64,000 bases of DNA from Caldisphaera lagunensis DSM 15908 (GTDB lineage Archaea; Thermoproteota; Thermoprotei_A; Sulfolobales; Acidilobaceae). The notes under the pieces are model-generated. The model saw only the letters and a program-made list of their open reading frames with translations, was not told where the DNA came from and searched no databases. Position numbers and translations under genes: made by a program. Location: NCBI RefSeq assembly GCF_000317795.1, contig NC_019791.1:1240001-1304000 (forward strand), read 5' to 3'. Within the stretch, counting starts at the first letter, position 1. The number at the start of each line of letters is the position of its first letter. Shown here in pieces: positions 1 to 8,884 of this stretch.

Positions 1-1472
1 TAACAGTAAATAAGGCAAGAGAAAAAATTGCAGAAGAGCTTGATAAGAAAAAATTATTAGTAAAAAAAGAAAAAATTAGGCATAGTATACCGGTTTGTTG
101 GAGATGTAAAACACCTTTGCAAATAATAAATAGAAGGGAATTTTTCTTAAAGCAATTGTCATTTAAAGATGAGCTGAAAGAAATCATAAATAAAATAGAT
201 ATAAGGCCTGAAATGCATAAGAAGAAGCTATTAGATTGGATAGATAGCATATCTATGGATTGGCCAATATCAAGGGATAGATTTTATGGGACAGAAATAC
301 CTGTTTGGAGGTGTACAAATTGCAATTCAATACTTATTCCGCCAGAAGAAAACAAATATTATAGGCCATGGAAAGATGAAATACCTTTTGATAAATGCCC
401 AGTTTGCAATGCCCCAAAAGAAAAAATTGTTGGAGAAAAGAGGGTTTTTGATACATGGTTTGATTCAAGTATTTCAGTTTTATATGTAACAAAATGGAAT
501 GAAAACAAGGAGTTTTTTGAAAAGGCTATACAAAACACTTTAAGACCTCAAGGGGAAGATATAATAAGGTCTTGGCTATACTATTCTTTATTAAGAGTTT
601 ATCAATTAACCAAAAGGCCTGCCTTTAAATACATAAGAATAACAGGTATGGGCCTTGATCCTAAAGGTAGGCCAATGCACAAATCATTGGGAAATGTAAT
701 TGATCCTGATCCCATAATAAGCAAATATGGTGCTGATTCATTTAGATTTTGGGCTGCTATTTCTGCAAAATTAGGCTATGATTATAGATTTGATGAAAAT
801 AAAATAATAACTGGAAGGAACTTTGCAACAAAGATATGGAATTTAACAAGATTTATATCTTCATTTCCATATTTAGAAGGGGAATATAGAGATACTGAAA
901 AGGCTTTCTTAGCATTAACTCAAGACTATATAGAAAAAATCGATAAAGGCTATCAAACCCTTGACATGTTTGAGCCTATAAGCTTATTATATGAATTAAT
1001 ATGGGATATATTTGCATCTAATTATGTTGAATTGGTTAAAAACAGGGCATATAATAAAGAAAATGAATTTAGTAAAGAAGAACAAATTTCTTCTTGGAGG
1101 GGATTGCATGAGATGTTTAAGTCATCTTTAATAATGCTTTCCCCTATAATGCCTTTCATAACATATTATTCTTATAAGATACTTTATAATAAAAACATAA
1201 ATGAAGAAAACATACCTAAGCCTTGGTTTAATGAAGAAGAAAAACAAAAACTTATGAAAGATGCTTTGGAAATAATAGAAATAAATAAGGAAATATGGGC
1301 TTATAAGAAATCTCATAATATTAGCTTAAATAAACCTATAGAAGGTAAAATCATCATAGATGAGAGCTTATCTAAATATGTTAAAGACTTGAGATCATTG
1401 CATAAAACGGAATTTATAACAAGCAAAGAAGCTAAAGGAGAAAAAATAGGTAAAATTTATTTGGTGAAGTAA
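1..1472 (+). CDS. valS: Valine--tRNA ligase, C-terminal part (5' end outside window)
   Basis: Class I aminoacyl-tRNA synthetase that charges tRNA-Val in the cytoplasm. The reading frame is already open at base 3 and runs through the window edge, so the N-terminal HIGH half is missing. Visible parts are the WPISRDRFYGTEIPVW segment, a Cys-rich zinc region (CTNC ... CPVC), VFDTWFDSS, the KMSKS loop in the variant form PMHKSLGNVIDP, and the ADSFRFWAAISAKLGYDYRF region. These are typical of archaeal ValRS rather than IleRS. The anticodon-binding helical domain follows. A TTG at 117 is an internal codon, not a start. The stop TAA directly abuts the ATG of lpdA, suggesting co-transcription. Confidence 0.93.
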   Translation, partial: TVNKAREKIAEELDKKKLLVKKEKIRHSIPVCWRCKTPLQIINRREFFLKQLSFKDELKEIINKIDIRPEMHKKKLLDWIDSISMDWPISRDRFYGTEIPVWRCTNCNSILIPPEENKYYRPWKDEIPFDKCPVCNAPKEKIVGEKRVFDTWFDSSISVLYVTKWNENKEFFEKAIQNTLRPQGEDIIRSWLYYSLLRVYQLTKRPAFKYIRITGMGLDPKGRPMHKSLGNVIDPDPIISKYGADSFRFWAAISAKLGYDYRFDENKIITGRNFATKIWNLTRFISSFPYLEGEYRDTEKAFLALTQDYIEKIDKGYQTLDMFEPISLLYELIWDIFASNYVELVKNRAYNKENEFSKEEQISSWRGLHEMFKSSLIMLSPIMPFITYYSYKILYNKNINEENIPKPWFNEEEKQKLMKDALEIIEINKEIWAYKKSHNISLNKPIEGKIIIDESLSKYVKDLRSLHKTEFITSKEAKGEKIGKIYLVK

Positions 1473-2783
1473 ATGGAGCTTTACGATTTAATTGTAATTG
1501 GGGGAGGTCCAGCTGGTTATCCAGCAGCAATTAGAGCATCCCAATTAGGCCTAAGAGTTGCATTAATAGAAAAAAACAAGCTTGGAGGGGAATGTACAAA
1601 TTATGGATGTATACCCACTAAAGCATTAATAAAAAGCTCCTATGAAAATAAAGATTTTAAAGATGCAATTGAAGAAGCAATAAGCGCATCAGATAAGGTA
1701 AGAGAAGGTATTTCATTTCTATTAAAAAACAATAAAGTAGATGTTTTTTATAATGAAGCAAAAATAGAAGAAAATAATGAAATGTTTATAGAAGAAAATA
1801 ATAATATAAAATCAAAAAAATTAATTATAGCAACTGGAACTGAGCCCATTGATTTACCTAATTTGAAAGTTGATGGGAAATTAATCCATAATAATAGAAC
1901 AATATTGAATTTAAAGGAAAAACCTTCAAGCCTATTAATAATAGGAGCCGGTTATGTTGGGGTTGAATTTGCAAATGCATTTTCAAAGCTTGACTCTAAA
2001 GTTACCTTAATTGAAGCAATGCCCAGAATATTACCAAACTTAGATCCAGATATATCGAGACTTGCTGAAAGATCATTAAGAAATAAGGGAATTAAAATAT
2101 ATAAAAATACAACTATAAAAGAAGTAAAAGAAATAAGGGAAAATTATATAAAAATAAACATAAATAATGAAGATATGGAATTCGATTCTGTATTAATATC
2201 AATAGGAAGGAAACCTGTTTTACCTAATATAAAGGTAGAAAGAGATGAAAAATCATTTATAAAAACTGATAAATACTTGAGAACATCAAATCCAAATGTT
2301 TTTGCAGCGGGAGATATAACTGGTAATCCAATGCTTGCCCATAAGGCCTTTGTACAAGGAGTTGTTGCTGCAGAAGGTATTTTAAACATGCTAAAAGAAA
2401 TAGATTATAATATAATTCCAAGCGTTGTGTTTTCAAACCCAGAAATCTTTTCTGTTGGATATACATTAAATCAAGCAAATTCTTTAGGATTAAATGCAAG
2501 AGAAACAAAGCTCCCATTAGGAGGTCTTGCCAGGTCTGTTATAGAAAAAGAGGAAATAGGTTTAATAAAAATTGTTTATGATTCTTCTAATAGAATAATA
2601 GGGGTTCATGCTATAGCAGATCATGCATCTGAGATAGCGTTATCAGCAACTCTTGCAGTAAAGCTAAAAGCAAGCCTAGAGGATTTATCTTTTAGCATGC
2701 CTCCTCACCCAACAATGTCTGAAGCATTAAAAGAGGTTGCAGAATTAGCCTTAAATAGACCAATTCATTATACTAAAATTTAA
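1473..2783 (+). CDS. lpdA: Dihydrolipoamide dehydrogenase (E3)
   Basis: FAD-dependent pyridine nucleotide-disulfide oxidoreductase that reoxidises dihydrolipoamide with NAD+. The N-terminus has the FAD motif GGGPAGYPA (residues about 10-18). The redox disulfide is in GGECTNYGCIPTK (Cys41 and Cys46). A second Rossmann motif (GAGYVGVEFA) binds NAD, and AAGD precedes the dimerisation domain. The C-terminal HPTMSE gives the His-Glu pair (about His412, Glu417). Length 436 aa is slightly short but normal for archaea. The ATG follows the valS stop without a gap. No E1 or E2 genes lie nearby, so the partner 2-oxoacid dehydrogenase or glycine-cleavage system must be elsewhere. Confidence 0.93.
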   Translation: MELYDLIVIGGGPAGYPAAIRASQLGLRVALIEKNKLGGECTNYGCIPTKALIKSSYENKDFKDAIEEAISASDKVREGISFLLKNNKVDVFYNEAKIEENNEMFIEENNNIKSKKLIIATGTEPIDLPNLKVDGKLIHNNRTILNLKEKPSSLLIIGAGYVGVEFANAFSKLDSKVTLIEAMPRILPNLDPDISRLAERSLRNKGIKIYKNTTIKEVKEIRENYIKININNEDMEFDSVLISIGRKPVLPNIKVERDEKSFIKTDKYLRTSNPNVFAAGDITGNPMLAHKAFVQGVVAAEGILNMLKEIDYNIIPSVVFSNPEIFSVGYTLNQANSLGLNARETKLPLGGLARSVIEKEEIGLIKIVYDSSNRIIGVHAIADHASEIALSATLAVKLKASLEDLSFSMPPHPTMSEALKEVAELALNRPIHYTKI

Positions 2784-2831
2784 CCATATAGCAAAAATTC
2801 AATACGTCCTATTATTATAAACCTAATTACA

Positions 2832-2842
2832 GGTTTTTATAA
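2832..2842 (+). promoter_or_regulatory. Probable TATA box of mdh
   Basis: The stretch ggtttttataa sits 25-35 bp before the preferred TTG start of mdh, after the lpdA stop. It resembles an archaeal BRE/TATA element, so mdh is probably transcribed on its own. Called by eye only. Confidence 0.4.
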
Positions 2843-2867
2843 CTATATATATGAGAGGTTGAGAGAC

Positions 2868-3794
2868 TTGATTACAGTAGTTGGTGGTGCTGGTAAGGTA
2901 GGAGCAACCACTGGTGCTTTCCTTTTAATGAGAGATGTTGATGATGTAGTTTTAATTGATATATTAAAGGATAAGCCCCAAGGAGAAGCCTTAGATCTAG
3001 GTCATATGGCTTCAGCTATTGGGTCTAGCAGAAAGGTTATTGGTTCAAATGATTATAAAGATATGGCAGGTTCGGATATTGTAATTATAACAGCCGGTTT
3101 TCCAAGAAAAGCGGGGCAGACTAGGGAAGAACTTTTAGCAATAAATGCTAAAGTTATGGCAGAGGTTTCTGATGCCATTAAGGAATATGCTCCAAAGGCT
3201 AAGGTATTGGTATTAACAAATCCATCAGATGCAATGACCTATGTTGTATATAAGAGATTAAAGGCACCAAGAAGCCAAGTTATAGGTTTTAGTGGTTTGC
3301 TAGATGCTCCTAGACTTTCTTATTATGCATCCCAAAAATTAGGCATAAGCCCAGCATCAATTTTACCAATAGTATTAGGAATGCATGGAGAAAACATGTT
3401 CCCTGTTCCTAGGTTATCAATGGTTGGAGGAGTTCCATTAAGTGAATTGATGACAAAAGATCAAATCGATGATATAGTTAAGAAAACAGTTAGCGCTGGT
3501 GCAGAAGTAATCAAACTAAGAGGTTATAGCAGTAACTGGGCACCAGCAGCAGGTTTAACATTAATGGCAGAGGCAATTAAAAACGATCAGAAGAGAGCTA
3601 TAATTGCAAGCGTTATATTACAAGGAGAATATGGAGTTAATGATGTTGTTGCAGAAGTACCAGTAATTCTAGGTAAAAATGGGGTAGAAAAAGTATTAGA
3701 GGTACCATTAAACGATGAAGAACGCCAAGGATTTATGAAGAGCATAGATGCAGTTAGAGCCCTTTTAAATTCATTACCTCCTGAATATAAATGA
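2868..3794 (+). CDS. mdh: Malate dehydrogenase (archaeal LDH/MDH family)
   Basis: NAD(P)-dependent oxidation of malate to oxaloacetate. The protein shows the N-terminal glycine-rich ITVVGGAGKVG motif, the acidic residue after strand 2 (VVLIDI), the substrate-loop arginines in AGFPRKAGQTREELL, the NPSDAMTYV segment and the catalytic-His region VLGMHGENMFPVPR. It closely resembles the Aeropyrum-type enzyme as I remember it, which begins MITILGAGKVG. I prefer the TTG at 2868 because GAGAGG lies about 9 nt upstream. The alternative TTG at 2859 touches that ribosome-binding site. Length is about 308 aa, usual for the family. Confidence 0.9.
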   Translation: MITVVGGAGKVGATTGAFLLMRDVDDVVLIDILKDKPQGEALDLGHMASAIGSSRKVIGSNDYKDMAGSDIVIITAGFPRKAGQTREELLAINAKVMAEVSDAIKEYAPKAKVLVLTNPSDAMTYVVYKRLKAPRSQVIGFSGLLDAPRLSYYASQKLGISPASILPIVLGMHGENMFPVPRLSMVGGVPLSELMTKDQIDDIVKKTVSAGAEVIKLRGYSSNWAPAAGLTLMAEAIKNDQKRAIIASVILQGEYGVNDVVAEVPVILGKNGVEKVLEVPLNDEERQGFMKSIDAVRALLNSLPPEYK

Positions 3795-3833
3795 TTTATT
3801 AATCAGAAATTTTTTATAAGAAAAAGTTAAAAC

Positions 3834-3849
3834 CTTTCTTTTTATAAGA
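3834..3849 (+). promoter_or_regulatory. Probable TATA box of the Fur-like gene
   Basis: A ctttctttttataaga stretch ends about 15 bp before the ATG at 3865, and a similar ttttttataag lies about 30 bp further up. The first would give a nearly leaderless mRNA, the second a leader of about 20 nt. Called by eye. Confidence 0.35.
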
Positions 3850-3864
3850 TTTACGGAGATAAAA

Positions 3865-4290
3865 ATGGCAGAGACAAATTTTGACGAAGAAATGAAAAAT
3901 GTATTAGAAAAATTAAGCGAAAAAGAGCTAAGGATGACACCTCAAAGGATACTTATATCAAAGACAATATTAAGCATGGTTAAGAATCATTCTTCTTTAA
4001 AAGAAATATATGATGAGACACAAAAAGTTTTACCAAGGGTTGGTATGTCAACTGTTTATAATACAATAAAAATGCTTGAGGCATTAAAAATAATTGATAC
4101 GTTTGATGTTGATGGTAAGATGAGAATTGATCAAACTTTCCCTCATATAAATATCTATTGCAGAAATGAAGATAAAATAATAGATCTTGATGAAAATGCT
4201 ATGGAAGAAATTACCAAAATATTAGCAAAATATGGAGTTAATATGAATATAAAAAAGATTCTAATAGATGGAAAATGTATTGATTCTTAA
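3865..4290 (+). CDS. Fur/PerR-family transcriptional regulator with altered metal sites
   Basis: A 141-aa Fur-superfamily repressor. The N-terminal winged helix is clear (LRMTPQRILISKTIL, then PRVGMSTVYNTIKML as recognition helix), followed by the dimerisation domain. The usual PHHHLxCxxC region is changed to FPHINIYCRNE. The second regulatory His is Asn, and the two CxxC zinc pairs of classical Fur are absent (single Cys in YCRN and in GKCIDS). Family membership is seen in the sequence. Loss of the structural zinc and altered metal or peroxide sensing are inferences. It starts at ATG after a GGAG ribosome-binding site and sits alone between mdh and a thioesterase gene. Confidence 0.85.
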   Translation: MAETNFDEEMKNVLEKLSEKELRMTPQRILISKTILSMVKNHSSLKEIYDETQKVLPRVGMSTVYNTIKMLEALKIIDTFDVDGKMRIDQTFPHINIYCRNEDKIIDLDENAMEEITKILAKYGVNMNIKKILIDGKCIDS

Positions 4291-4336
4291 AAAGCCTATT
4301 TAATTTTAAAACATAATATTTCTCTAGGGAAAAATT

Positions 4337-5347
4337 GTGGCATGCAAGAGAAAATTAACTCCATTTGAAACGAAGTTAACAACCTTATTTCAAGTAATGC
4401 CAATGCATGCAAATCCTTTAGGCATGTTATTTGGAGGAGTTATGGAGGATTGGATGATACAAGTATCTAATATGGAAGCAACTAGAATAGCTAAAAGACC
4501 TACATTATTAGCAGGTATGGATAGCATATTTTTTATTTCCCCAGTGTTAGTTGGTGAAAATGCAAACATAACTGCTTGGGTTGATTATGTTGGAAACACT
4601 AGCATTGATATTGGATTATTGGTAGAGGCAGAGAATCCAATACTTAATGAAAAAAGGTTAACAACATTAGCTCACATGACTTACGTTGCTGTAGGAAAAG
4701 ATCTTAGACCTGTTCCTTTAGATGTATGTATTGAGCCTAAAACAAAGGAAGAGGAAGAAATATATCAAGAGGCTTTAAAGAGGAGGAAAAGTAGAGAAAA
4801 TAGGATAAAGGATAGAAGGACAAAGGCATTAGATTCATTGCCCCCTAAAGGTTTAGATGATAGATTTACCATAACAAATTATAAAGTAGTTATGCCTGAA
4901 GATGCTATGGCATTAAATACATTATTTGCTGGAAAATTGATGAGGCTTTTAGATGAATCTACTGCTCTAGTTGGAACTAGATATGCAAGAGGGCCTGTTG
5001 TTACTGCATCGGTAGATACAACAGATTTCTATTCTCCAGTTATGGTAGGAGAAACTCTTATAATATATAGCACATTAACAAACATAGGAAAAAGCAGCAT
5101 GGAAGTTATAGCAAAAGTTGTTAAAAGGGATGAAATAACTGGTGAAGAAAAACATACTACAACAAGCTACTTCACATTAGTTCATGTTGGTCCAACAGGG
5201 AGAAGCGAGCCTTTACCAGAATTCAAGGTTACTGAAGAATGGCAAAAACAAATTATTGAAGAATCTGAAAAAAGAAGAGCTGAAAGACTTGAAATGCTTT
5301 CTTCATTTAAAGCAAATGCTGAAAAGTTTAGGCAAATAGTTATTTAA
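4337..5347 (+). CDS. Acyl-CoA thioesterase with two hotdog domains
   Basis: Probable acyl-CoA hydrolase of the ACOT type. The 336-aa chain holds two tandem hotdog domains. The first covers about residues 12-115 (MHANPLGMLFGGVMEDWM ... SPVLVGENANITAWV). The second covers about 180-290 (EDAMALNTLFAGKLMRLLDE ... SPVMVGETLIIYSTL). A charged linker rich in Lys, Arg and Glu joins them. Both copies keep the N/H-xx-G-xx-F-x-G helix start where the catalytic Asn or Asp lies. The start is GTG at 4337. The gene ends 4 nt inside the convergent tgtA gene. The physiological acyl-CoA is unknown. Confidence 0.85.
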   Translation: MACKRKLTPFETKLTTLFQVMPMHANPLGMLFGGVMEDWMIQVSNMEATRIAKRPTLLAGMDSIFFISPVLVGENANITAWVDYVGNTSIDIGLLVEAENPILNEKRLTTLAHMTYVAVGKDLRPVPLDVCIEPKTKEEEEIYQEALKRRKSRENRIKDRRTKALDSLPPKGLDDRFTITNYKVVMPEDAMALNTLFAGKLMRLLDESTALVGTRYARGPVVTASVDTTDFYSPVMVGETLIIYSTLTNIGKSSMEVIAKVVKRDEITGEEKHTTTSYFTLVHVGPTGRSEPLPEFKVTEEWQKQIIEESEKRRAERLEMLSSFKANAEKFRQIVI

Positions 5348-6819
5348 ACCCAAGAAACAGTTAAACCTAACCTTTCCGCTTCTTTACCTACAGCATAACT
5401 ATATGAAATGTTTTTATTTGCTATAACATCAATTTTCTTGCTTTTATTTTTTATTATAAATACCCTTATCATGTTTACTAACTCATTTTCAACTTCTTTT
5501 GGTATAGGGTTTGAAAAATGGAATTGAGCTGTTGGATATAATCCACAAATCTCATAAGGTATTAACAACAAATATGGGACATAATAAATAACGTGAAATT
5601 CTTCATTATCTTCCTTTTTGCAATTATATGGTTTTAATAAAATTGTTTTATTATCTTTTATTTCATACTTTGTTAAGATCCATGTTTTGTAATTAATTAT
5701 TCTTGGATTCCAAGAATTTTCTATTCCATAAAACTTTAACCCCCTTGAATAACTTTTATATCTTGGATTAAATCTATCCATATATTTCAAATATTTGGTT
5801 ATAGATCTTAATGTGCTTTGCATTTCTGGCCTATATCTTGAGATCTCTACTAATAATTCCCAAAGCCTTCCTTCTCTTATAGCTTGCTTTGTCCTATCCA
5901 TCGATTTCTTTATTGCATATAAATTATGTATAGCTAATAGCCTCCTTCTTTCTTTTACATCCATTTGAATTAAATCTTTTGGAGTATATCTCGAGCATAC
6001 TGGACAATTACATGGAAAATATTCAAGATCTTCAATTTTTTCCGTTCCATAATCTGTTATATATCTATCATCTTTTGCATAAAGCTCATAAGATGCGGAA
6101 TCAAAAGAATCAATACCTAAAGCAATTGCATATGGAAAAATTAAAGGATGACCTCCACCAAACAAATGAACAGGTTTTTCAGGAGGCAGGTATTTTTTAG
6201 CCATTGCTATCATGTCTATTATTACATTGTATTGATATTTTTCCAAAAAAACGGTTGGACTTCCTATAGCAAACATTTCAAAAGGTAGTTTAGAAGATTC
6301 TTTAGCGCTTCTTTCTACTAAATCTAAATATTTACCCCCTTGAATAGGCAGAACCCATATTGTTTTATCATCTTTTAAATTTATTGCTTCATGTGCATTT
6401 TTTAAAGTTTCTTCAACACTTTTTTCAGCTTTATCATAATCCGTATCTCCTGTTGGTTTATCTAAAATAACTGCAATATCGCTTCCAATGGCTTTTTCAA
6501 AATTCATAACAGTTTCTTGATTAACATCTATATTACCATATTTTAAAACTTGGTATGCCCCACTATCTGTCATTATTACCTTATCAAAACCCAAAACCTT
6601 ATGTATCCCTTCATCAATTACCTTTTCTCCAAATCTCTTGTATGATAAATAAGCATTTGTTATGATTTGGTTAAAACCTATTTCTTCTATTTCCTTAACA
6701 CTAACATCTTGCTTTAATGGATCTACAACAGGAAAAAAAGCTGGTGTTTCTATTTTATAGCTCTTCGTTTTTAATATGCCTATTCTGGCTGCTAAATCAA
6801 AATCCTTTATGTTAAACAT
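5344..6819 (-). CDS. tgtA: tRNA-guanine(15) transglycosylase (archaeosine biosynthesis)
   Basis: Exchanges G15 of archaeal tRNAs for preQ0, the first step toward archaeosine. The TIM-barrel shows TPAFFPVVDP, the catalytic VIMTDSGAYQ motif, the GGGHP segment, and the zinc site with CNCPVC followed by a downstream His. About 170 further residues form the archaeal C-terminal extension. Its last part is divergent, and I cannot confirm a full PUA domain. The frame opens with GTG at 6831, just 2 nt after the LSm stop. The ATG four codons later (6819) has GGTG at a better distance and gives the usual MFNIKDFDL start. Probably co-transcribed with the LSm gene. Confidence 0.9.
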   Translation of the reverse strand: MFNIKDFDLAARIGILKTKSYKIETPAFFPVVDPLKQDVSVKEIEEIGFNQIITNAYLSYKRFGEKVIDEGIHKVLGFDKVIMTDSGAYQVLKYGNIDVNQETVMNFEKAIGSDIAVILDKPTGDTDYDKAEKSVEETLKNAHEAINLKDDKTIWVLPIQGGKYLDLVERSAKESSKLPFEMFAIGSPTVFLEKYQYNVIIDMIAMAKKYLPPEKPVHLFGGGHPLIFPYAIALGIDSFDSASYELYAKDDRYITDYGTEKIEDLEYFPCNCPVCSRYTPKDLIQMDVKERRRLLAIHNLYAIKKSMDRTKQAIREGRLWELLVEISRYRPEMQSTLRSITKYLKYMDRFNPRYKSYSRGLKFYGIENSWNPRIINYKTWILTKYEIKDNKTILLKPYNCKKEDNEEFHVIYYVPYLLLIPYEICGLYPTAQFHFSNPIPKEVENELVNMIRVFIIKNKSKKIDVIANKNISYSYAVGKEAERLGLTVSWV

Positions 6820-6833
6820 TAATAAAAGCACCG

Positions 6834-7280
6834 TTATTGATTAATACCCTTAGTTCTTAAATATTCCCTATAAATGCTATATATTTTTTGGGCTAATGGG
6901 CCTGATCCTTCAACACCATCTTTAGAAACCTTTATGCTCTTACCTACTTCAACAACATTTATATCATCGTACACCTTTATTAAGTGCTTTTCTATATTAC
7001 CAAACCTTGATAAAAACTCTGAGAATTCCTTTGCATTAAATATTTCGCTTTCCCCCATTAATATTTCGCTTATATTATTACCGTATATTATTGATAAGGG
7101 CCATATATTACCTTCATTATCTTTAGCTGATTCTAGCATAATGCTATAAGTTGTTGGATCATAACCTGTTAATTTACCAGTATAAGTCCTGCCATTTATT
7201 AATTTTATTGTAACATTTCTATCTAGCAACGAATTTAAACGTGAAACAAATCTCCTTGCTGGCTCTGGCGATGCTGACAT
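6834..7280 (-). CDS. LSm (Sm-like archaeal) protein with C-terminal extension, SmAP3-like
   Basis: RNA-binding Sm-fold protein. Residues about 12-75 hold the Sm1 motif (NSLLDRNVTIKLINGRTYTGKLTGYD) and Sm2-like part (IIYGNNISEIL). A second domain of about 70 residues follows, ending in a helix-rich tail (LAQKIYSIYREYLRTKG). The length of 148 aa and the two-part layout match crenarchaeal SmAP3 rather than the single-domain SmAP1 or SmAP2. Its role is probably RNA metabolism, but the exact function is unknown. The gene lies directly upstream of tgtA, linking it to tRNA or RNA processing. The start ATG follows GATAGGTG at about 10 nt. Confidence 0.85.
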   Translation of the reverse strand: MSASPEPARRFVSRLNSLLDRNVTIKLINGRTYTGKLTGYDPTTYSIMLESAKDNEGNIWPLSIIYGNNISEILMGESEIFNAKEFSEFLSRFGNIEKHLIKVYDDINVVEVGKSIKVSKDGVEGSGPLAQKIYSIYREYLRTKGINQ

Positions 7281-7381
7281 TTTTTACACCTATCTTTTTC
7301 CTGTTTTCCTAAATATTAGGTTTTTCTATTTAATAGCAAAAGTTTTAATTTACTTTTATTTTTTAACTATTGGTGATTTGC

Positions 7382-7804
7382 GTGAAACCTATATTTACAT
7401 TAAAATATAGAGTTTATTGGAGTGAAACTGATGCTGCAATAATGATGCACTTCTCTAACTTTTTTAGAGTTTGCGAAAGGACAGAGGAGGAATTTTTTGC
7501 ATCCCTAAATATTTCACAAAAAGGTGAAATAGGTAAGAGATTATTAATGCCTAGGGTTCATGCTGAATGCGATTACAAAAATCCGCTAAGGCCTGGAGAT
7601 TTATATAGCGTTAATATAACAGAGATACTATTAGGGAAAAGTAGCATAAGGTATACTTATGAAATATATAATGAGAGCAGTAATCAATTATCAGCGATAT
7701 GTAAAATTGTTTCTGTAATATATGATGAAATAAACAATAAATCGATGGAAATACCTCAAGAAATAAGGAAAAAACTAATAGAAGTAGGGGCTAAAGAACA
7801 ATAA
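7382..7804 (+). CDS. Single-hotdog (4HBT/YbgC-like) thioesterase
   Basis: Probable acyl-CoA thioesterase of the 4-hydroxybenzoyl-CoA thioesterase family. The N-terminus carries the hallmark YRVYWSETDAAIMMHFSNFFRVCERTEEEF. The Asp in the usual D-x-x-x-H-N motif is present (ETDAAIMMHFSNF). The hotdog strand PLRPGDLYSVNITEI follows. Among in-frame starts at 7370, 7373 and 7382, the GTG at 7382 is preferred because GGTGA lies 5 nt upstream, giving 140 aa. It is divergent from the LSm gene. The substrate cannot be read from the sequence. Confidence 0.85.
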   Translation: MKPIFTLKYRVYWSETDAAIMMHFSNFFRVCERTEEEFFASLNISQKGEIGKRLLMPRVHAECDYKNPLRPGDLYSVNITEILLGKSSIRYTYEIYNESSNQLSAICKIVSVIYDEINNKSMEIPQEIRKKLIEVGAKEQ

Positions 7805-7921
7805 ATTTTTATAATTATAATAGAAACATTAAATAATTTAGAAAGGTTTCTATATTAATAAATTTTATTAAATAAAAATTTAAATTATTTATATTCTTAT
7901 TATAAATATAGTATTAGCTAA

Positions 7922-8884
7922 TTAATCATGAGGCTTAGGGCAAGTATAAGTTATGCTTACATTCGTATTCTGGTTAACAAACAAAATTCCACTAGAAGGA
8001 TTAGGATAACAAATATAGTCTATTTGAGTATTATTATAAAAATATAAATCCGAAATATTATAGTAATAGTAGTAGCCTGAAGGAACTGAAGTAAACGTAA
8101 TATTAGTGCCATTAGAAAAATTAATAGTATTATCATTAGTACCCTTTTTATACACATATCCTATATTGCTCTTAGTTTGTTCATCAAAGGAAACGCTCCA
8201 ATTATAATCATCCCCTTTTACTTGACCATTCCCTATTACATGAACTGAGGTAGAATTAATAAAATTAATATTGAAGGTTACATTAAAGTATTTATTTGTT
8301 ATTATTTTTGTTACTGGTGGAACTATATATACAACACCGCTTGTTTTAAGCGCTGAAATAATTTGTTGTACATTCTCAACAGGTATTGAAGCTATAGATT
8401 TTCCATTAACAACACTTATAGAAATTCCTATAGGATTACTTTTAATATTACTTACAATTATTAAAGCAGATGAATTGGGGGTAAGAGATACTGGTAATGA
8501 ATTATAAGTCGTTATCCTATTATTAGCTCCTTTAACTATTATTTGTAAGGAATTACTCCCTCCTGAGTATGAATCATAAACTATGTAACTGCCATTTTTT
8601 AATATAATTGAGATGCCAGATATGTAATAACTATAAGGATAAGCCATGCCAGAAACATTTATATAGATGTTATTATTGGTATAGTTATAATATGCAAGTA
8701 TATCCTTTTCCATCAAGCTTGCCATTTGTTGTACTTGTATAGAATTCTTTTGAATAGTAATAACATTCTGATTATAGTTTATTAAACTAAATATAACTCA
8801 TGCTATAATAAATGCTGCTATAATAAATATTATAGTTCCTACTATAGCTGATTGTGACCTTTTATGATGGGTTTGCCATGGCAT
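7922..8884 (-). pseudogene. Type IV pilin-like exported protein interrupted by an in-frame TGA
   Basis: Read from the ATG at 8884, which overlaps the upstream pilin gene by 23 nt, the frame encodes a class III signal peptide. It has a basic stretch (THHKRSQSAIVG) then a hydrophobic helix (TIIFIIAAFIIA). A TGA at 8798-8800 stops it there. The same frame continues with VIFSLINYNQNV and about 270 residues rich in Asn, Ser, Tyr and Ile, as in pilins, with two Cys close to the end. The first ATG after the TGA is 8725 and would give a 267-aa protein without signal or membrane anchor. A nonsense mutation, for instance from TGG or GGA, is the simplest reading. Recoding or a base error is possible. 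Confidence 0.7.

Noticed and set aside
59-120. TTG at 117 as start of a separate synthetase gene
   Set aside because: The frame is open to the window edge and the upstream residues (PVCWRCKTPLQ) continue the ValRS sequence.
8798-8800. UGA read as selenocysteine in the pilin-like gene
   Set aside because: Selenocysteine use is not known in crenarchaea, there is no reason for it inside a hydrophobic helix, and no SECIS-like structure was seen.
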